Positions 24,901-34,909 of a DNA stretch of 64,000 bases are shown here, piece by piece. The DNA is from Coccinella septempunctata (Eukaryota > Arthropoda > Insecta > Coleoptera > Coccinellidae): assembly GCF_907165205.1 (NCBI RefSeq), contig NC_058195.1, positions 15,686,001 through 15,750,000 of the forward strand, given 5' to 3'. Both the position numbers and the translations under genes were made by a program. The number at the start of each line of letters is the position of its first letter. Positions within the stretch are counted from its first letter, which is position 1. Below the pieces are notes generated by a model. It saw only the letters and a list, made by a program, of their open reading frames with translations. It did no database searches and was not told the origin of the DNA.

Positions 24901-25515
24901 ATGGATGAAGTAGAATGAACTTGTTTCTCGGGAATACAATTTTTAATAACTGAAACAATTTCAAAAGATTTCCAGGAGTTTTTCAGCTTCTTGAAAAACA
25001 TACGCCATTGACTATTGGCATAATAGAGTGTGTCCTAAACCGTAAATTTCTCAGTTTAATCGCAAATCTAAAATTACCGAATGTTCAACATTAAAAATGA
25101 TAATCTGAATATAGCCGATTTCAAATTCAAATAAACGATAAAATTTGTTGGACTGGCAGATAAGAAAAGCTGTGATAAGCTTCGCAATCAAATTGACCAC
25201 CACTTCAAAACTCGTGTTCACACTGTTCAACACGATAATTAAAGAATATAGAATCCACAAAAAATGAATATGGGCATATTCAAACCTTACCAGAATTCGA
25301 AAGTTCTTGTCCTATCCAGATTAATAGTACCTATATCAATATAATATATATAGATCGATAAAGATATGTACTTGGTATTCAAGAATTCCTCATTAGTATA
25401 GGCGGTTTCATTCCTACGGAAAATAAAATTCATACGTAAAGATTACAATTCTTGAAAATTACCGAGAAAATTACATACAATGAAGCCCATATCATAGATA
25501 TAACCTCGGATATGA
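21941..25515. other. AT-rich DNA, no gene recognised
   Basis: No domain-bearing frame, tRNA or clear repeat found. Short open frames (for example 22240-22434 plus, 24007-24192 minus) are A/T-driven and unconvincing. Confidence 0.45.
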
Positions 25516-25523
25516 TATGGAAC

Positions 25524-26594
25524 CAAGGGCGGCTCGTCAGAGGAGGCAAGGGAGGCTAAGCCTCCTCATGAAGCTTAGAGCCAAAAAACATTCATTTTGG
25601 GCATGTCCTTATTTTCTATATAAATTTTCTGAACACCTGAACTAGATATTCAGATAAAAATTAGTTCATTTTTCGGTCCTCCGCTCATAAAAATCCAGCA
25701 TAACAATCATATAATCCACCGGCCGCGTACGCGTCCGCCGCGTCGAATGTGAATATTTCCTAGTACTGCCTATTCGGACGGAGGCTGTTGGGCCTGCTGC
25801 TTCCATTGATAGTGTAACTCACGCATACGTTCTCTGGACTCACATACTAGCCGAACAAGAATTCAGCTGACTTACTGTACCATATTCGCCCGTAAAATGT
25901 ACCAGAGGAGGCACAGCTCCCCTGTTGCCCTGTTCTCCATCGATTCTTTCGTGCCGTCTTCGACTATATTCGCATGATCTCCGGCGGTAGGGGCGTTGTC
26001 CGGAGGTAGTTGTTATGATTTCAATTTTCAATTTGAATGTAACGAGTTCGTGGAGAACTGGAACTTCGGGAAATTTGTGATATATTCTTGTTAAGATAGG
26101 TTGTTCTGTTAGGGCGTTAGGGGTAAGTACTGATACGGATCAAAAAATAAAATGGAATTGAATATTGAGAATTAACTTTACACGTTGTTAAAACCTTTAC
26201 AAGACCTCCACCAAATTTAATTACACTAAAGTCTACCGAAAATCGTCAGAATAGAGGTTTCAGTGTTGTTTGGTACGATAAATGTGATTGGTTAACTGGA
26301 TCGATCAAACGGGAAAAATTATTCTGCTGGCCATATTTACTATTTTCTCATCAAACAGAATATACTTCATGGTTCAAAACGGGGTTTTCAGATTTGAAAA
26401 ATATACCGCGTTCTATCGAAAGGCATAACAAGTCAAAGGAGCACATAGCATCCCCTTGCATTGAAAATTAGTCTTAGAACTGGCAACTTTTCATTATATT
26501 GAAGAAGTATACTTTATTGACTGATAAGAGTTTGTTCCAACACTCCTCGAAAACTATTAGCCTCCTCAGCTCTCATGACCACGAGCCGCCACTG
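25524..26594. mobile_element. Non-autonomous hAT element, 1.07 kb
   Basis: The left end reads CAAGGGCGGCTCGTCAG and the right end is the inverse of CAGTGGCGGCTCGTGGTCAT. Exact 8-bp direct repeats TATGGAAC flank the element (25516-25523 and 26595-26602). Inverted CAG-type termini and 8-bp duplications are diagnostic of the hAT superfamily. No transposase frame was found inside. Confidence 0.85.
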
Positions 26595-26602
26595 TATGGA
26601 AC

Positions 26603-29150
26603 AATCGATTCTTTGGTTATACACAAAAATGCTTTCGTCAGAAATGTTTGCATCCAATTCGATTTGCTTTTTAGGTATCAAAGATTTATAAAAATTAAGC
26701 CAATAACTGAATTCAAAAACTGAATAATATGATTGAAAGTATGTACCTACCTCGGTATCTTATTCTACGGTATGTTCACCGTAGTAAAAATAAATAGAAG
26801 AGCAATACTTTCAACTTATGAACTGAAATCTCTCGTGGAATCTTGATAGTTTTTCTCGAGGTTTTTCTTATCAAGTCATCTACACAGTACACCTTTTTTG
26901 TATTGTAGTTATGTTAGGTTATGTGTGTATGATTCATTGAAAATAAATACAATTCTAAGAGAAGAAGTAGCAGAATCGAGGAAAGAAGCTACATGTTTCG
27001 AGCTCGGTTTCGAGCTAAATGCCTCAATCATAAATTGAAATTCGTCATGAAAGGAAATTGTTCAACGGAAAAAAAATTTTTTCAGAATTTTAATATTATG
27101 TTGTTCGAATCAAAGAAATCATTTCACAAAAAAAACATTGAACCCGAGTATGAATCTCTTATATTACATTGATTATAAACTGATCTATTCGAGTTTGGTT
27201 TGATTATTCGAATGATCCGTATTCTTCGAGGTATTTTTTGAAAAAAGTTTTGGACAAAAAGTATTAAATTCATATATTTCATCGATAAAAAACAATTCAT
27301 ATTTGAAATACAATATAAACCTTGAAAAACCCGACCAAAAACCTTCGGATTTTGATTAAGCTTTCTGTTATCATATTTTTCGAATGTAATAATCATACTC
27401 GTAATCATTGTTTTCCAATAGTTTTTCAATTTACCGATACATGAATTCCGTGCCAAATAATAGCAATTTTGGAAAAACGAGAGAATTTGATAGCAGGTCG
27501 ACAAAAAATACTGAACTTACAGGAATATAACAATAATTGTTTTGATGGAAATATATCATGTTTTACAAAAAGCAAAGATGACTTCTGCTTATGTCAGTGC
27601 AGTCTTCATTCATTCTCTTACGGAAGTATGACAAAAATCTCGACGAAGGCCTGTCGGTCTTGGGGTCTTATGCATCAGAAAGAAATATCGAGTGATCATC
27701 CATACCTGTTCAATCTCTGATGATCACCAAATTACTCATAGTTTTGAGATGCATATTTTTATTCTGTTTGATACATCAATCAGTACAAGTGGAAATTTCG
27801 ATGGTCGATTCGACAAAATATGAGATCCAATCTCTGTTGAAACCTAGGTTGAATCATTAGGCGAAATGCCTCGAATCTTTAAATGTAGCTTAGTTTTCAT
27901 ATTGCATTACATTTTGGAAATTCAGTTCGATACTTCCAGTGCAATAGGAGATTTCAGTTTTAAGCGAGGTTTTGAGTGGTCGTTTCGCCAAAGTATGAGA
28001 TCAATCTCTCAAAAACTGTTGCATCAATTCGTACCAAATTTTCTACCTATGAATCAAAAAATATATATAATAAATTTTTGATATTTTCATATTTATTTCG
28101 AAACTCTGGGTGTTTGAAACTCCAGCTTCCGTCTTAGAAGCTACTTGTTTTTTGCGTAGGGTTTGCTGGTTTGGTACTCTGTCATTTTACATTATTTCTT
28201 GCTGAAGAATGACGAAAATATTAATTTTGCAATCATTTTCACTTCATGTTCCATAGGTGCTTGAAAATATTATCGGAAATATTGGTTTATTCCATTTCTG
28301 AAAATTTCATTTGAAAATCAATAGTATAGTTGCAACTTACCATCAAAGTCATCATCAGCCAGAAGTCTAAAACTATACTTTTTTTTACCTTTTTATGGGT
28401 TTTTCTTTTTTGTTGCCGGTCATATGAAACATGCGTTTCTGATTTTGGGAGAATCATTCGGAGAACATTTCATTCTCCTCCCAAAAATCCTTCGAAAAAT
28501 ATCATGAATAGGTCTCGGAATAGGTATACCTACTTAATTTTGTTTTCATACTTTCACATCATATATACCTACATAATTACTTGCAAAGTGCAAATTTTTC
28601 ATTTATTGTTATAGATATTTTTATGCTTGAAAAACAAACAGATCGTATCAATCGTATACATAGATGTAAAGGGATACTGCACCTTTCTAGAAATTTCTTC
28701 CAAATTCCTTTATTATCTGAAAGAATCGACAAGAAAAAAATTAAACTTTTCTTTTTAGGAAATCTTTTATTTAGATTCTCTATTCGTTTTACGAGTTTGC
28801 TTTTTAATTGCAAGTGTGAGGAACGTGGTTAGATTTTTTTTTTCTCTTCGATTTGTCATCATCATCATTTTGAAGTATTACTATTTTGACGAATTTTCAT
28901 TTCATAGATGGAATTTTCATTTTATGGATGGAATGTATGTCAGCCTAAGGATTCATTGACCTACACCCCATCAAACATTGCTGTGTCACATCCAAGACAT
29001 CCTGAACTTTGATAATTACAGTTGTTGAAAATACTAACCATACAAGCAGTTAAATAATCCTTGATCTATCGGAAATTCCATCAATCCTTTACATAACACT
29101 CAAAAACAAAAATATTCACTGAAGCACAACTCCCAAAGCTCACAACATCC
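26603..29150. other. AT-rich DNA, no gene recognised
   Basis: Open frames at 27124-27504 (minus) and elsewhere are Phe/Ile/Asn-rich and look like chance frames. A weak duplication pairs about 27795-27840 with about 27925-28015 (TCGATTCGACAAAATATGAG against TCGTTTCGCCAAAGTATGAG). Confidence 0.4.
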
Positions 29151-29560
29151 GTGCCCTTTGAATTTCACGAGTCACAACACACTATAACTTGAGGACGGGC
29201 TAAGGTTCAATCGTAAGTTGACGGAATACGCACTAAACACTTTTCTCGAGTAGCACAAGGAATTTTCCAAAAAAATTTCCGGTTCTTTAAAAGCGCGCTT
29301 ACATTCGAAAAACCCCCCCTTATGTTCGCGGGTGTACGGTCACTGAGTTCGTTTTTATTCGGAAGCCAACTCCGGGCAAAACAGCTCGGCTTCGTTCGTT
29401 TACGGAAACGATCGGCGGCAGATCTATACGCGGGCTTAACCTGGGGTCTCTGGTTCTTTGTGCTTCTGTGTGCTCTCTCCTCCTGGACGCAGCCACACTG
29501 GAATTGCCATTTATGATGATGGTCCATCGAGTCGGATAGTTATGTTATGTTGTATTCAAC
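29150..29560 (-). promoter_or_regulatory. GC-rich island; possible first exon or promoter
   Basis: G+C and CpG rise sharply over about 400 bp. On the minus strand an ATG at 29527 opens a 106-codon frame with basic, low-Phe composition unlike the AT-driven frames nearby, and CCCAG followed by GTTAAG offers a splice donor after about 29 codons. No homology is recognised. On the plus strand TTTAAAAG at about 29287 could serve as a TATA-like box. This is a candidate only. Confidence 0.2.
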
Positions 29561-29819
29561 GTGCAGTGTGCAGTACGAAATTAAAGAGCTAGATTGTGGA
29601 AATTTCAGATTTAGACAACGAAGAACGAATTGAAAATCTCATGAAGCTTTTTACTGATATACTGATATCTATCTAGTCTAGGTAATCGAATTAGTCAACC
29701 TCACTTTGGATCACTAAAGTGGAAATCTCTTCAATAAGTTGCATTGAGAATACATAGCAAAAATCAAAGATCCAAAGGCCTTGAACAGAGAAGATGTTGA
29801 CCCATCACCATTTCGAATT

Positions 29820-29870
29820 TAGCCCACTCATCCTCCTGTCGAATGGCTACGAGCCGCCACTGCTTGGGGA
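29820..29870. repeat. Orphan hAT-like right terminus
   Basis: GGCTACGAGCCGCCACTG matches the right terminus of the 25.5-kb hAT element. No partner end was located. Confidence 0.4.
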
Positions 29871-29918
29871 AAAAATCACAACGACTATGCGACAAAAGAA
29901 CCTTCACATTATCTATAT

Positions 29919-29955
29919 GCGATGGTGGTGCAATGGTCAGCATAGTTGTCTTCCT
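29919..29955 (+). pseudogene. tRNA-Gly 5' half, truncated
   Basis: GCGATGGTGGTGCAATGGTC and the following bases match the 5' half of the array tRNA up to the anticodon (TTCC), then run into poly-T. The 3' half is missing. Confidence 0.7.
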
Positions 29956-30423
29956 TTTTTTTCCATCTGAAAAAGTCTCCACTCCACCCACTACAAATCT
30001 TTCACAATAAAATACACCGGGTTTCAAAAATATTTGATTGTCCGATCAACGATTCGACAGTCACTCGATTTCCAAAACGAAATCAACCTTTTCATTTCTG
30101 AATAGGTATATATTGAAGAAATAGAAATTGAGAATAATTGAATGGACGTATGAGCATCATCATTTGATGAGAGAACTACATTCTGAATGATCATGATTGA
30201 ATTATCGATTGAAAACGAATTGACGTCTATTCGTCAATCAAGCGTTGATTCCGTTTTATGAAACCCGGGGTAAGACCAGCTAAAATAGGTACACCCTCAT
30301 AAAGGATCTCGATCACGAAGCTGAATCTCCAACCATTTTTACGAGAACCAATGCTTAGCCAGCGAATAAAAAACGAAACAAATTACTCGTACAAAAACAT
30401 CGACTTTAGCTTCAAACACAATT

Positions 30424-30760
30424 GAAATTTATTCTGGGAGGATTCTGCATTTCCTGAGACTTTTTAGGGTTTTCACAATTAATGTCAAACAAAATACAAT
30501 TCAGAAGATTTTCGAAAATTGATTCTCGTCTGATGAAGGAGTCTGATATAGACTCCGAAACTTTACAATATAAAATTATAATTTCAGTTTTTTATTTTCA
30601 CATCATTGTCAGGCAACAATTCTTTCTAGTTGATTTGCTCCACACAAATTAGTGCAAGAATTTACCCAGGAGCAAATCGTTTATTTCATTCTTTAATTGA
30701 TTTTGTTTCAGAGATTGGGAGTGAAAACCCTAAAAAATTTCAGGAAATATAAACTGCCGT
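30424..30760 (+). mobile_element. Palindromic retroelement-like fragment (copy B)
   Basis: Related to 11921-12330 through the centre and one arm, with the core in the opposite orientation relative to the window. Shared landmarks include CAGAGATTGGGAGTGAAAAC and TTAGTGCAAGAATTTAC. Its left arm is partly eroded. Confidence 0.5.
30530..30561 (+). ncRNA. Hammerhead-ribozyme-like motif (copy B)
   Basis: CTGATGA, a GGAGTC/GACTCC stem and GAAAC, identical to copy A across the core although the flanks have diverged. Confidence 0.35.
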
Positions 30761-30896
30761 AGCATGACCTACCAATTTTCAAAAAAGCAAAAAAATATCC
30801 ACAATATGAACTTAATTTTTAGTTCATTGTTCAAACCGATTTTTCGACTTATTTTTCCTGTAAATATGACAGCCAGAACAAAACAAGAAAAAATAT

Positions 30897-30917
30897 TCGA
30901 TTCCCGGCCATCGCAGC
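30897..30917 (+). pseudogene. tRNA-Gly 3' fragment
   Basis: TTCGATTCCCGGCCATCGCA, the T-loop to 3' end of the array tRNA, stands alone here, followed by array-type spacer sequence. It is the decayed left edge of the array. Confidence 0.7.
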
Positions 30918-30990
30918 TTTTCCTTTGAAAGTTCATTCGTTAATGGTTTCCCAGTCGTCGTAACATCCACTAAAGTTACCCAATCAACGT

Positions 30991-31062
30991 GCGATGGTGG
31001 TGTAATGGTCAGCATAGTTGCCTTCCAAGCAGTTGATCCGGGTTCGATTCCCGGCCATCGCA
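30991..31062 (+). tRNA. tRNA-Gly(TCC), copy 1
   Basis: Acceptor stem GCGATGG pairs perfectly with CCATCGC, discriminator A. Anticodon loop CTTCCAA reads TCC. T-stem CCGGG/CCCGG is perfect. No CCA is encoded, as usual in eukaryotes. Confidence 0.95.
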
Positions 31063-31148
31063 GCTTTTCCTTTTAAGTATAGCTCATTCGTTAATGGCTT
31101 TCCACTTGCCGGTTGCCGTAACATGCAGTAGAATTGCCTAATCAACGT

Positions 31149-31220
31149 GCGATGGTGGTGTAATGGTCAGCATAGTTGCCTTCCAAGCAGTTGATCCGGG
31201 TTCGATTCCCGGCCATCGCA
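31149..31220 (+). tRNA. tRNA-Gly(TCC), copy 2
   Basis: Identical to copy 1 over 72 nt; the spacer before it is 6 bp longer than the array standard. Confidence 0.95.
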
Positions 31221-31300
31221 GCTTTTCCTTTTAACTCATTCGTTAATGGTTTTCCAGTTGCCAGTTACCGTGAAATGCACTAGAGTTGCCCAATCAACGT

Positions 31301-31372
31301 GCGATGGTGGTGTAATGGTCAGCATAGTTGCCTTCCAAGCAGTTGATCCGGGTTCGATTTCCGGCCATCGCA
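31301..31372 (+). tRNA. tRNA-Gly(TCC), copy 3 (T-stem variant)
   Basis: One C to T change (GGTTCGATTTCC) alters the B box and turns one T-stem pair into G-T. Probably still foldable. Confidence 0.85.
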
Positions 31373-31452
31373 GCTTTTCCTTTTAACTCATTCGTTAATG
31401 GTTTTCCAGTTGCCAATTGCCGTGAAATGCACTAGAGTTGCCCAATCAACGT

Positions 31453-31524
31453 GCGATGGTGGTGTAATGGTCAGCATAGTTGCCTTCCAAGCAGTTGATC
31501 CGGGTTCGATTCCCGGCCATCGCA
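31453..31524 (+). tRNA. tRNA-Gly(TCC), copy 4
   Basis: Consensus 72-nt gene; class B spacer upstream. Confidence 0.95.
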
Positions 31525-31604
31525 GCTTTTCCTTTTAACTCATTCGTTAATGGTTTTCCAGTTGCCAGTTACCGTGAAATGCACTAGAGTTGCCCAATCA
31601 ACGT

Positions 31605-31676
31605 GCGATGGTGGTGTAATGGTCAGCATAGTTGCCTTCCAAGCAGTTGATCCGGGTTCGATTCCCGGCCATCGCA
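31605..31676 (+). tRNA. tRNA-Gly(TCC), copy 5
   Basis: Consensus gene; class A spacer upstream. Confidence 0.95.
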
Positions 31677-31756
31677 GCTTTTCCTTTTAACTCATTCGTT
31701 AATGGTTTTCCAGTTGCCAATTGCCGTGAAATGCACTAGAGTTGCCCAATCAACGT

Positions 31757-31828
31757 GCGATGGTGGTGTAATGGTCAGCATAGTTGCCTTCCAAGCAGTT
31801 GATCCGGGTTCGATTCCCGGCCATCGCA
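31757..31828 (+). tRNA. tRNA-Gly(TCC), copy 6
   Basis: Consensus gene; class B spacer upstream. Confidence 0.95.
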
Positions 31829-31908
31829 GCTTTTCCTTTTAACTCATTCGTTAATGGTTTTCCAGTTGCCAGTTACCGTGAAATGCACTAGAGTTGCCCA
31901 ATCAACGT

Positions 31909-31980
31909 GCGATGGTGGTGTAATGGTCAGCATAGTTGCCTTCCAAGCAGTTGATCCGGGTTCGATTCCCGGCCATCGCA
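31909..31980 (+). tRNA. tRNA-Gly(TCC), copy 7
   Basis: Consensus gene; class A spacer upstream. Confidence 0.95.
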
Positions 31981-32060
31981 GCTTTTCCTTTTAACTCATT
32001 CGTTAATGGTTTTCCAGTTGCCAATTGCCGTGAAATGCACTAGAGTTGCCCAATCAACGT

Positions 32061-32132
32061 GCGATGGTGGTGTAATGGTCAGCATAGTTGCCTTCCAAGC
32101 AGTTGATCCGGGTTCGATTCCCGGCCATCGCA
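32061..32132 (+). tRNA. tRNA-Gly(TCC), copy 8
   Basis: Consensus gene; class B spacer upstream. Confidence 0.95.
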
Positions 32133-32212
32133 GCTTTTCCTTTTAACTCATTCGTTAATGGTTTTCCAGTTGCCAGTTACCGTGAAATGCACTAGAGTTG
32201 CCCAATCAACGT

Positions 32213-32284
32213 GCGATGGTGGTGTAATGGTCAGCATAGTTGCCTTCCAAGCAGTTGATCCGGGTTCGATTCCCGGCCATCGCA
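32213..32284 (+). tRNA. tRNA-Gly(TCC), copy 9
   Basis: Consensus gene; class A spacer upstream. Confidence 0.95.
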
Positions 32285-32364
32285 GCTTTTCCTTTTAACT
32301 CATTCGTTAATGGTTTTCCAGTTGCCAATTGCCGTGAAATGCACTAGAGTTGCCCAATCAACGT

Positions 32365-32436
32365 GCGATGGTGGTGTAATGGTCAGCATAGTTGCCTTCC
32401 AAGCAGTTGATCCGGGTTCGATTCCCGGCCATCGCA
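32365..32436 (+). tRNA. tRNA-Gly(TCC), copy 10
   Basis: Consensus gene; class B spacer upstream. Confidence 0.95.
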
Positions 32437-32516
32437 GCTTTTCCTTTTAACTCATTCGTTAATGGTTTTCCAGTTGCCAGTTACCGTGAAATGCACTAGA
32501 GTTGCCCAATCAACGT

Positions 32517-32588
32517 GCGATGGTGGTGTAATGGTCAGCATAGTTGCCTTCCAAGCAGTTGATCCGGGTTCGATTCCCGGCCATCGCA
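32517..32588 (+). tRNA. tRNA-Gly(TCC), copy 11
   Basis: Consensus gene; class A spacer upstream, last of the strictly alternating series. Confidence 0.95.
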
Positions 32589-32668
32589 GCTTTTCCTTTT
32601 AACTCATTCGTTAATGGTTTTCCAGTTGCCAGTTACCGTGAAATGCACTAGAGTTGCCCAATCAACGT

Positions 32669-32740
32669 GCGATGGTGGTGTAATGGTCAGCATAGTTGCC
32701 TTCCAAGCAGTTGATCCGGGTTCGATTCCCGGCCATCGCA
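32669..32740 (+). tRNA. tRNA-Gly(TCC), copy 12
   Basis: Consensus gene; class A spacer again, breaking the alternation. Confidence 0.95.
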
Positions 32741-32820
32741 GCTTTTCCTTTTAACTCATTCGTTAATGGTTTTCCAGTTGACAATTGCCGTGAAATGCAC
32801 TAGAGTTGCCCAATCAACGT

Positions 32821-32891
32821 GCGATGGTGGTTAATGGTCAGCATAGTTGCCTTCCAAGCAGTTGAGCCGGGTTCGATTCCCGGCCATCGCA
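32821..32891 (+). tRNA. tRNA-Gly(TCC), copy 13 (71 nt, likely defective)
   Basis: One base is deleted in the D arm (GGTGGTTAATGG), damaging the A box, and the last variable-loop base is G instead of T. Probably weakly expressed or dead. Confidence 0.7.
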
Positions 32892-32971
32892 GCTTTTCCT
32901 TTTAACTCATTCGTTAATGGTTTTCCAGTTGCCAGTTACCGTGAAATGCACTAGAGTTGCCCAATCAACGT

Positions 32972-33043
32972 GCGATGGTGGTGTAATGGTCAGCATAGTT
33001 GCCTTCCAAGCAGTTGATCCGGGTTCGATTCCCGGCCATCGCA
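32972..33043 (+). tRNA. tRNA-Gly(TCC), copy 14
   Basis: Consensus gene; class A spacer. Confidence 0.95.
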
Positions 33044-33123
33044 GCTTTTCCTTTTAACTCATTCGTTAATGGTTTTCCAGTTGCCAGTTACCGTGAAATG
33101 CACTAGAGTTGCCCAATCAACGT

Positions 33124-33195
33124 GCGATGGTGGTGTAATGGTCAGCATAGTTGCCTTCCAAGCAGTTGAGCCGGGTTCGATTCCCGGCCATCGCA
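33124..33195 (+). tRNA. tRNA-Gly(TCC), copy 15 (variable-loop variant)
   Basis: Shares the T to G change in the variable loop with copy 13 but has the intact D arm, pointing to exchange between nearby units. Confidence 0.9.
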
Positions 33196-33275
33196 GCTTT
33201 TCCTTTTAACTCATTCGTTAATGGTTTTCCAGTTGCCAGTTACCGTGAAATGCACTAGAGTTGCCCAATCAACGT

Positions 33276-33347
33276 GCGATGGTGGTGTAATGGTCAGCAT
33301 AGTTGCCTTCCAAGCAGTTGATCCGGGTTCGATTCCCGGCCATCGCA
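33276..33347 (+). tRNA. tRNA-Gly(TCC), copy 16
   Basis: Consensus gene; class A spacer. Confidence 0.95.
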
Positions 33348-33427
33348 GCTTTTCCTTTTAACTCATTCGTTAATGGTTTTCCAGTTGCCAGTTACCGTGA
33401 AATGCACTAGAGTTGCCCAATCAACGT

Positions 33428-33499
33428 GCGATGGTGGTGTAATGGTCAGCATAGTTGCCTTCCAAGCAGTTGATCCGGGTTCGATTCCCGGCCATCGCA
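33428..33499 (+). tRNA. tRNA-Gly(TCC), copy 17
   Basis: Consensus gene; class A spacer. Confidence 0.95.
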
Positions 33500-33579
33500 G
33501 CTTTTCCTTTTAACTCATTCGTTAATGGTTTTCCAGTTGCCAGTTACCGTGAAATGCACTAGAGTTGCCCAATCAACGT

Positions 33580-33651
33580 GCGATGGTGGTGTAATGGTCA
33601 GCATAGTTGCCTTCCAAGCAGCTGATCCGGGTTCGATTCCCGGCCATCGCA
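33580..33651 (+). tRNA. tRNA-Gly(TCC), copy 18 (stem variant)
   Basis: T to C at the base of the anticodon stem (GCAGC) turns the closing G-T pair into G-C; structure preserved. Confidence 0.9.
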
Positions 33652-33731
33652 GCTTTTCCTTTTAACTCATTCGTTAATGGTTTTCCAGTTGGCAGTTACC
33701 GTGAAATGCACTAGAGTTGCCCAATCAACGT

Positions 33732-33823
33732 GCGATGGTGGTGTAATGGTCAGCATAGTTGCCTTCCTTGACCTTGAGTTGCCTTCCAAGCAGTTGATCC
33801 GGGTTCGATTCCCGGCCATCGCA
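33732..33823 (+). pseudogene. tRNA-Gly copy 19 with 20-nt insertion in the anticodon loop
   Basis: The gene is 92 nt. GTTGCCTTCC appears twice, separated by TTGACCTTGA, at the anticodon. Treated as an intron at position 37/38, removal would leave T rather than A at 37, so it does not restore the consensus exactly. The rest of the tRNA is intact. Most simply a partial duplication that kills the gene, but an intron is not excluded. Confidence 0.75.
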
Positions 33824-33903
33824 GCTTTTCCTTTTAACTCATTCGTTAATGGTTTTCCAGTTGCCAGTTACCGTGAAATGCACTAGAGTTGCCCAATCAA
33901 CGT

Positions 33904-33975
33904 GCGATGGTGGTGTAATGGTCAGCATAGTTGCCTTCCAAGCAGTTGATCCGGGTTCGATTCCTAGCCATCGCA
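33904..33975 (+). pseudogene. tRNA-Gly copy 20, T-stem mutated
   Basis: TTCCTAGCC replaces TTCCCGGCC. The T-stem gains a C-A mismatch and a G-T pair, which should weaken folding. Confidence 0.65.
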
Positions 33976-34055
33976 GCTTTTCCTTTTAACTCATTCGTTA
34001 ATGGTTTTCCAGTTGCCAGTTACCGTGAAATGCACTAGAGTTGCCCAATCAACGT

Positions 34056-34147
34056 GCGATGGTGGTGTAATGGTCAGCATAGTTGCCTTCCTTGACCTTG
34101 AGTTGCCTTCCAAGCAGTTGATCCGGGTTCGATTCCCGGCCATCGCA
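34056..34147 (+). pseudogene. tRNA-Gly copy 21 with the same 20-nt insertion
   Basis: Carries the same insertion as copy 19, two units away, so the variant was copied within the array rather than arising twice. Confidence 0.75.
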
Positions 34148-34227
34148 GCTTTTCCTTTTAACTCATTCGTTAATGGTTTTCCAGTTGCCAGTTACTGTGA
34201 AATGCACTAGAGTTGCCCAATCAACGT

Positions 34228-34299
34228 GCGATGGTGGTGTAATGGTCAGCATAGTTGCCTTCCAAGCAGTTGATCCGGGTTCGATTCCCGGCCATCGCA
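34228..34299 (+). tRNA. tRNA-Gly(TCC), copy 22
   Basis: Consensus gene; upstream class A spacer has one C to T change (GTTACTGTG). Confidence 0.95.
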
Positions 34300-34379
34300 G
34301 CTTTTCCTTTTAACTCATTCGTTAATGGTTTTCCAGTTGCCAGTTACCGTGAAATGCACTAGAGTTACCCAATCAACGT

Positions 34380-34451
34380 GCGATGGTGGTGTAATGGTCA
34401 GCATAGTTGCCTTCCAAGCAGTTGATCCGGGTTCGATTCCCGGCCATCGCA
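34380..34451 (+). tRNA. tRNA-Gly(TCC), copy 23
   Basis: Consensus gene; class A spacer with GAGTTACCC. Confidence 0.95.
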
Positions 34452-34531
34452 GCTTTTCCTTTTAACTCATTCGTTGATGGTTTTCCAGTTGCCAATTGCC
34501 GTGAAATGCACTAGAGTTGCCCAATCAACGT

Positions 34532-34603
34532 GCGATGGTGGTGTAATGGTCAGCATAGTTGCCTTCCAAGCAGTTGATCCGGGTTCGATTCCCGGCCATC
34601 GCA
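34532..34603 (+). tRNA. tRNA-Gly(TCC), copy 24
   Basis: Consensus gene; class B spacer reappears. Confidence 0.95.
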
Positions 34604-34683
34604 GCTTTTCCTTTTAACTCATTCGTTAATGGTTTTCCAGTTGGCAGTTACCGTGAAATGAACTAGAGTTGCCCAATCAACGT

Positions 34684-34755
34684 GCGATGGTGGTGTAATG
34701 GTCAGCATAGTTGCCTTCCAAGCAGTTGATCCGGGTTCGATTCCCGGCCATCGCA
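34684..34755 (+). tRNA. tRNA-Gly(TCC), copy 25
   Basis: Consensus gene and the last intact copy. Downstream, CAGCTTTTCATTTTG replaces the standard trailer. Confidence 0.95.
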
Positions 34756-34853
34756 GCTTTTCATTTTGTTGCTCATTAGCTGATAGCTCGCAAATTGCCG
34801 GAATATACAATATAGTTGCCCAATCATAACGTGCAAAGTTGCTCAATCAACGT

Positions 34854-34909
34854 GCAATGGTGGTGAAATGGTCTACAAGTAGTAGATCTGGGTATTTGCG
34901 GCCATCGCA
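34854..34909 (+). pseudogene. tRNA-Gly remnant lacking the anticodon arm
   Basis: GCAATGGTGGTGAAATGGTC joins directly to a damaged T-arm and GGCCATCGCA; about 16 nt around the anticodon are gone. Confidence 0.7.

Larger units (their letters stand above)
30991..34755 (+). repeat. Tandem array of 25 tRNA-Gly(TCC) units, mostly 152-bp period
   Basis: Each unit has a tRNA (usually 72 nt), a T-run (CAGCTTTTCC) that can stop RNA polymerase III, and about 80 nt of spacer. Starts are spaced 152 bp apart except 158 (copy 1 to 2), 151 (13 to 14) and 172 (19 to 20 and 21 to 22). Every copy has the internal A box (TGGTGTAATGG, altered in copy 13) and the B box GGTTCGATTCC (altered in copies 3 and 20). 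Spacers fall into two classes: GCCAGTTACCGTG (A) and GCCAATTGCCGTG (B). They alternate strictly before copies 3 to 11, giving a 304-bp dimer. Inference: recent amplification by unequal exchange. Confidence 0.95.

Noticed and set aside
33677..34846. Open frames across the tRNA array
   Set aside because: They read through tRNA genes and spacers, including the B box and anticodon; the tRNA structure explains the sequence.
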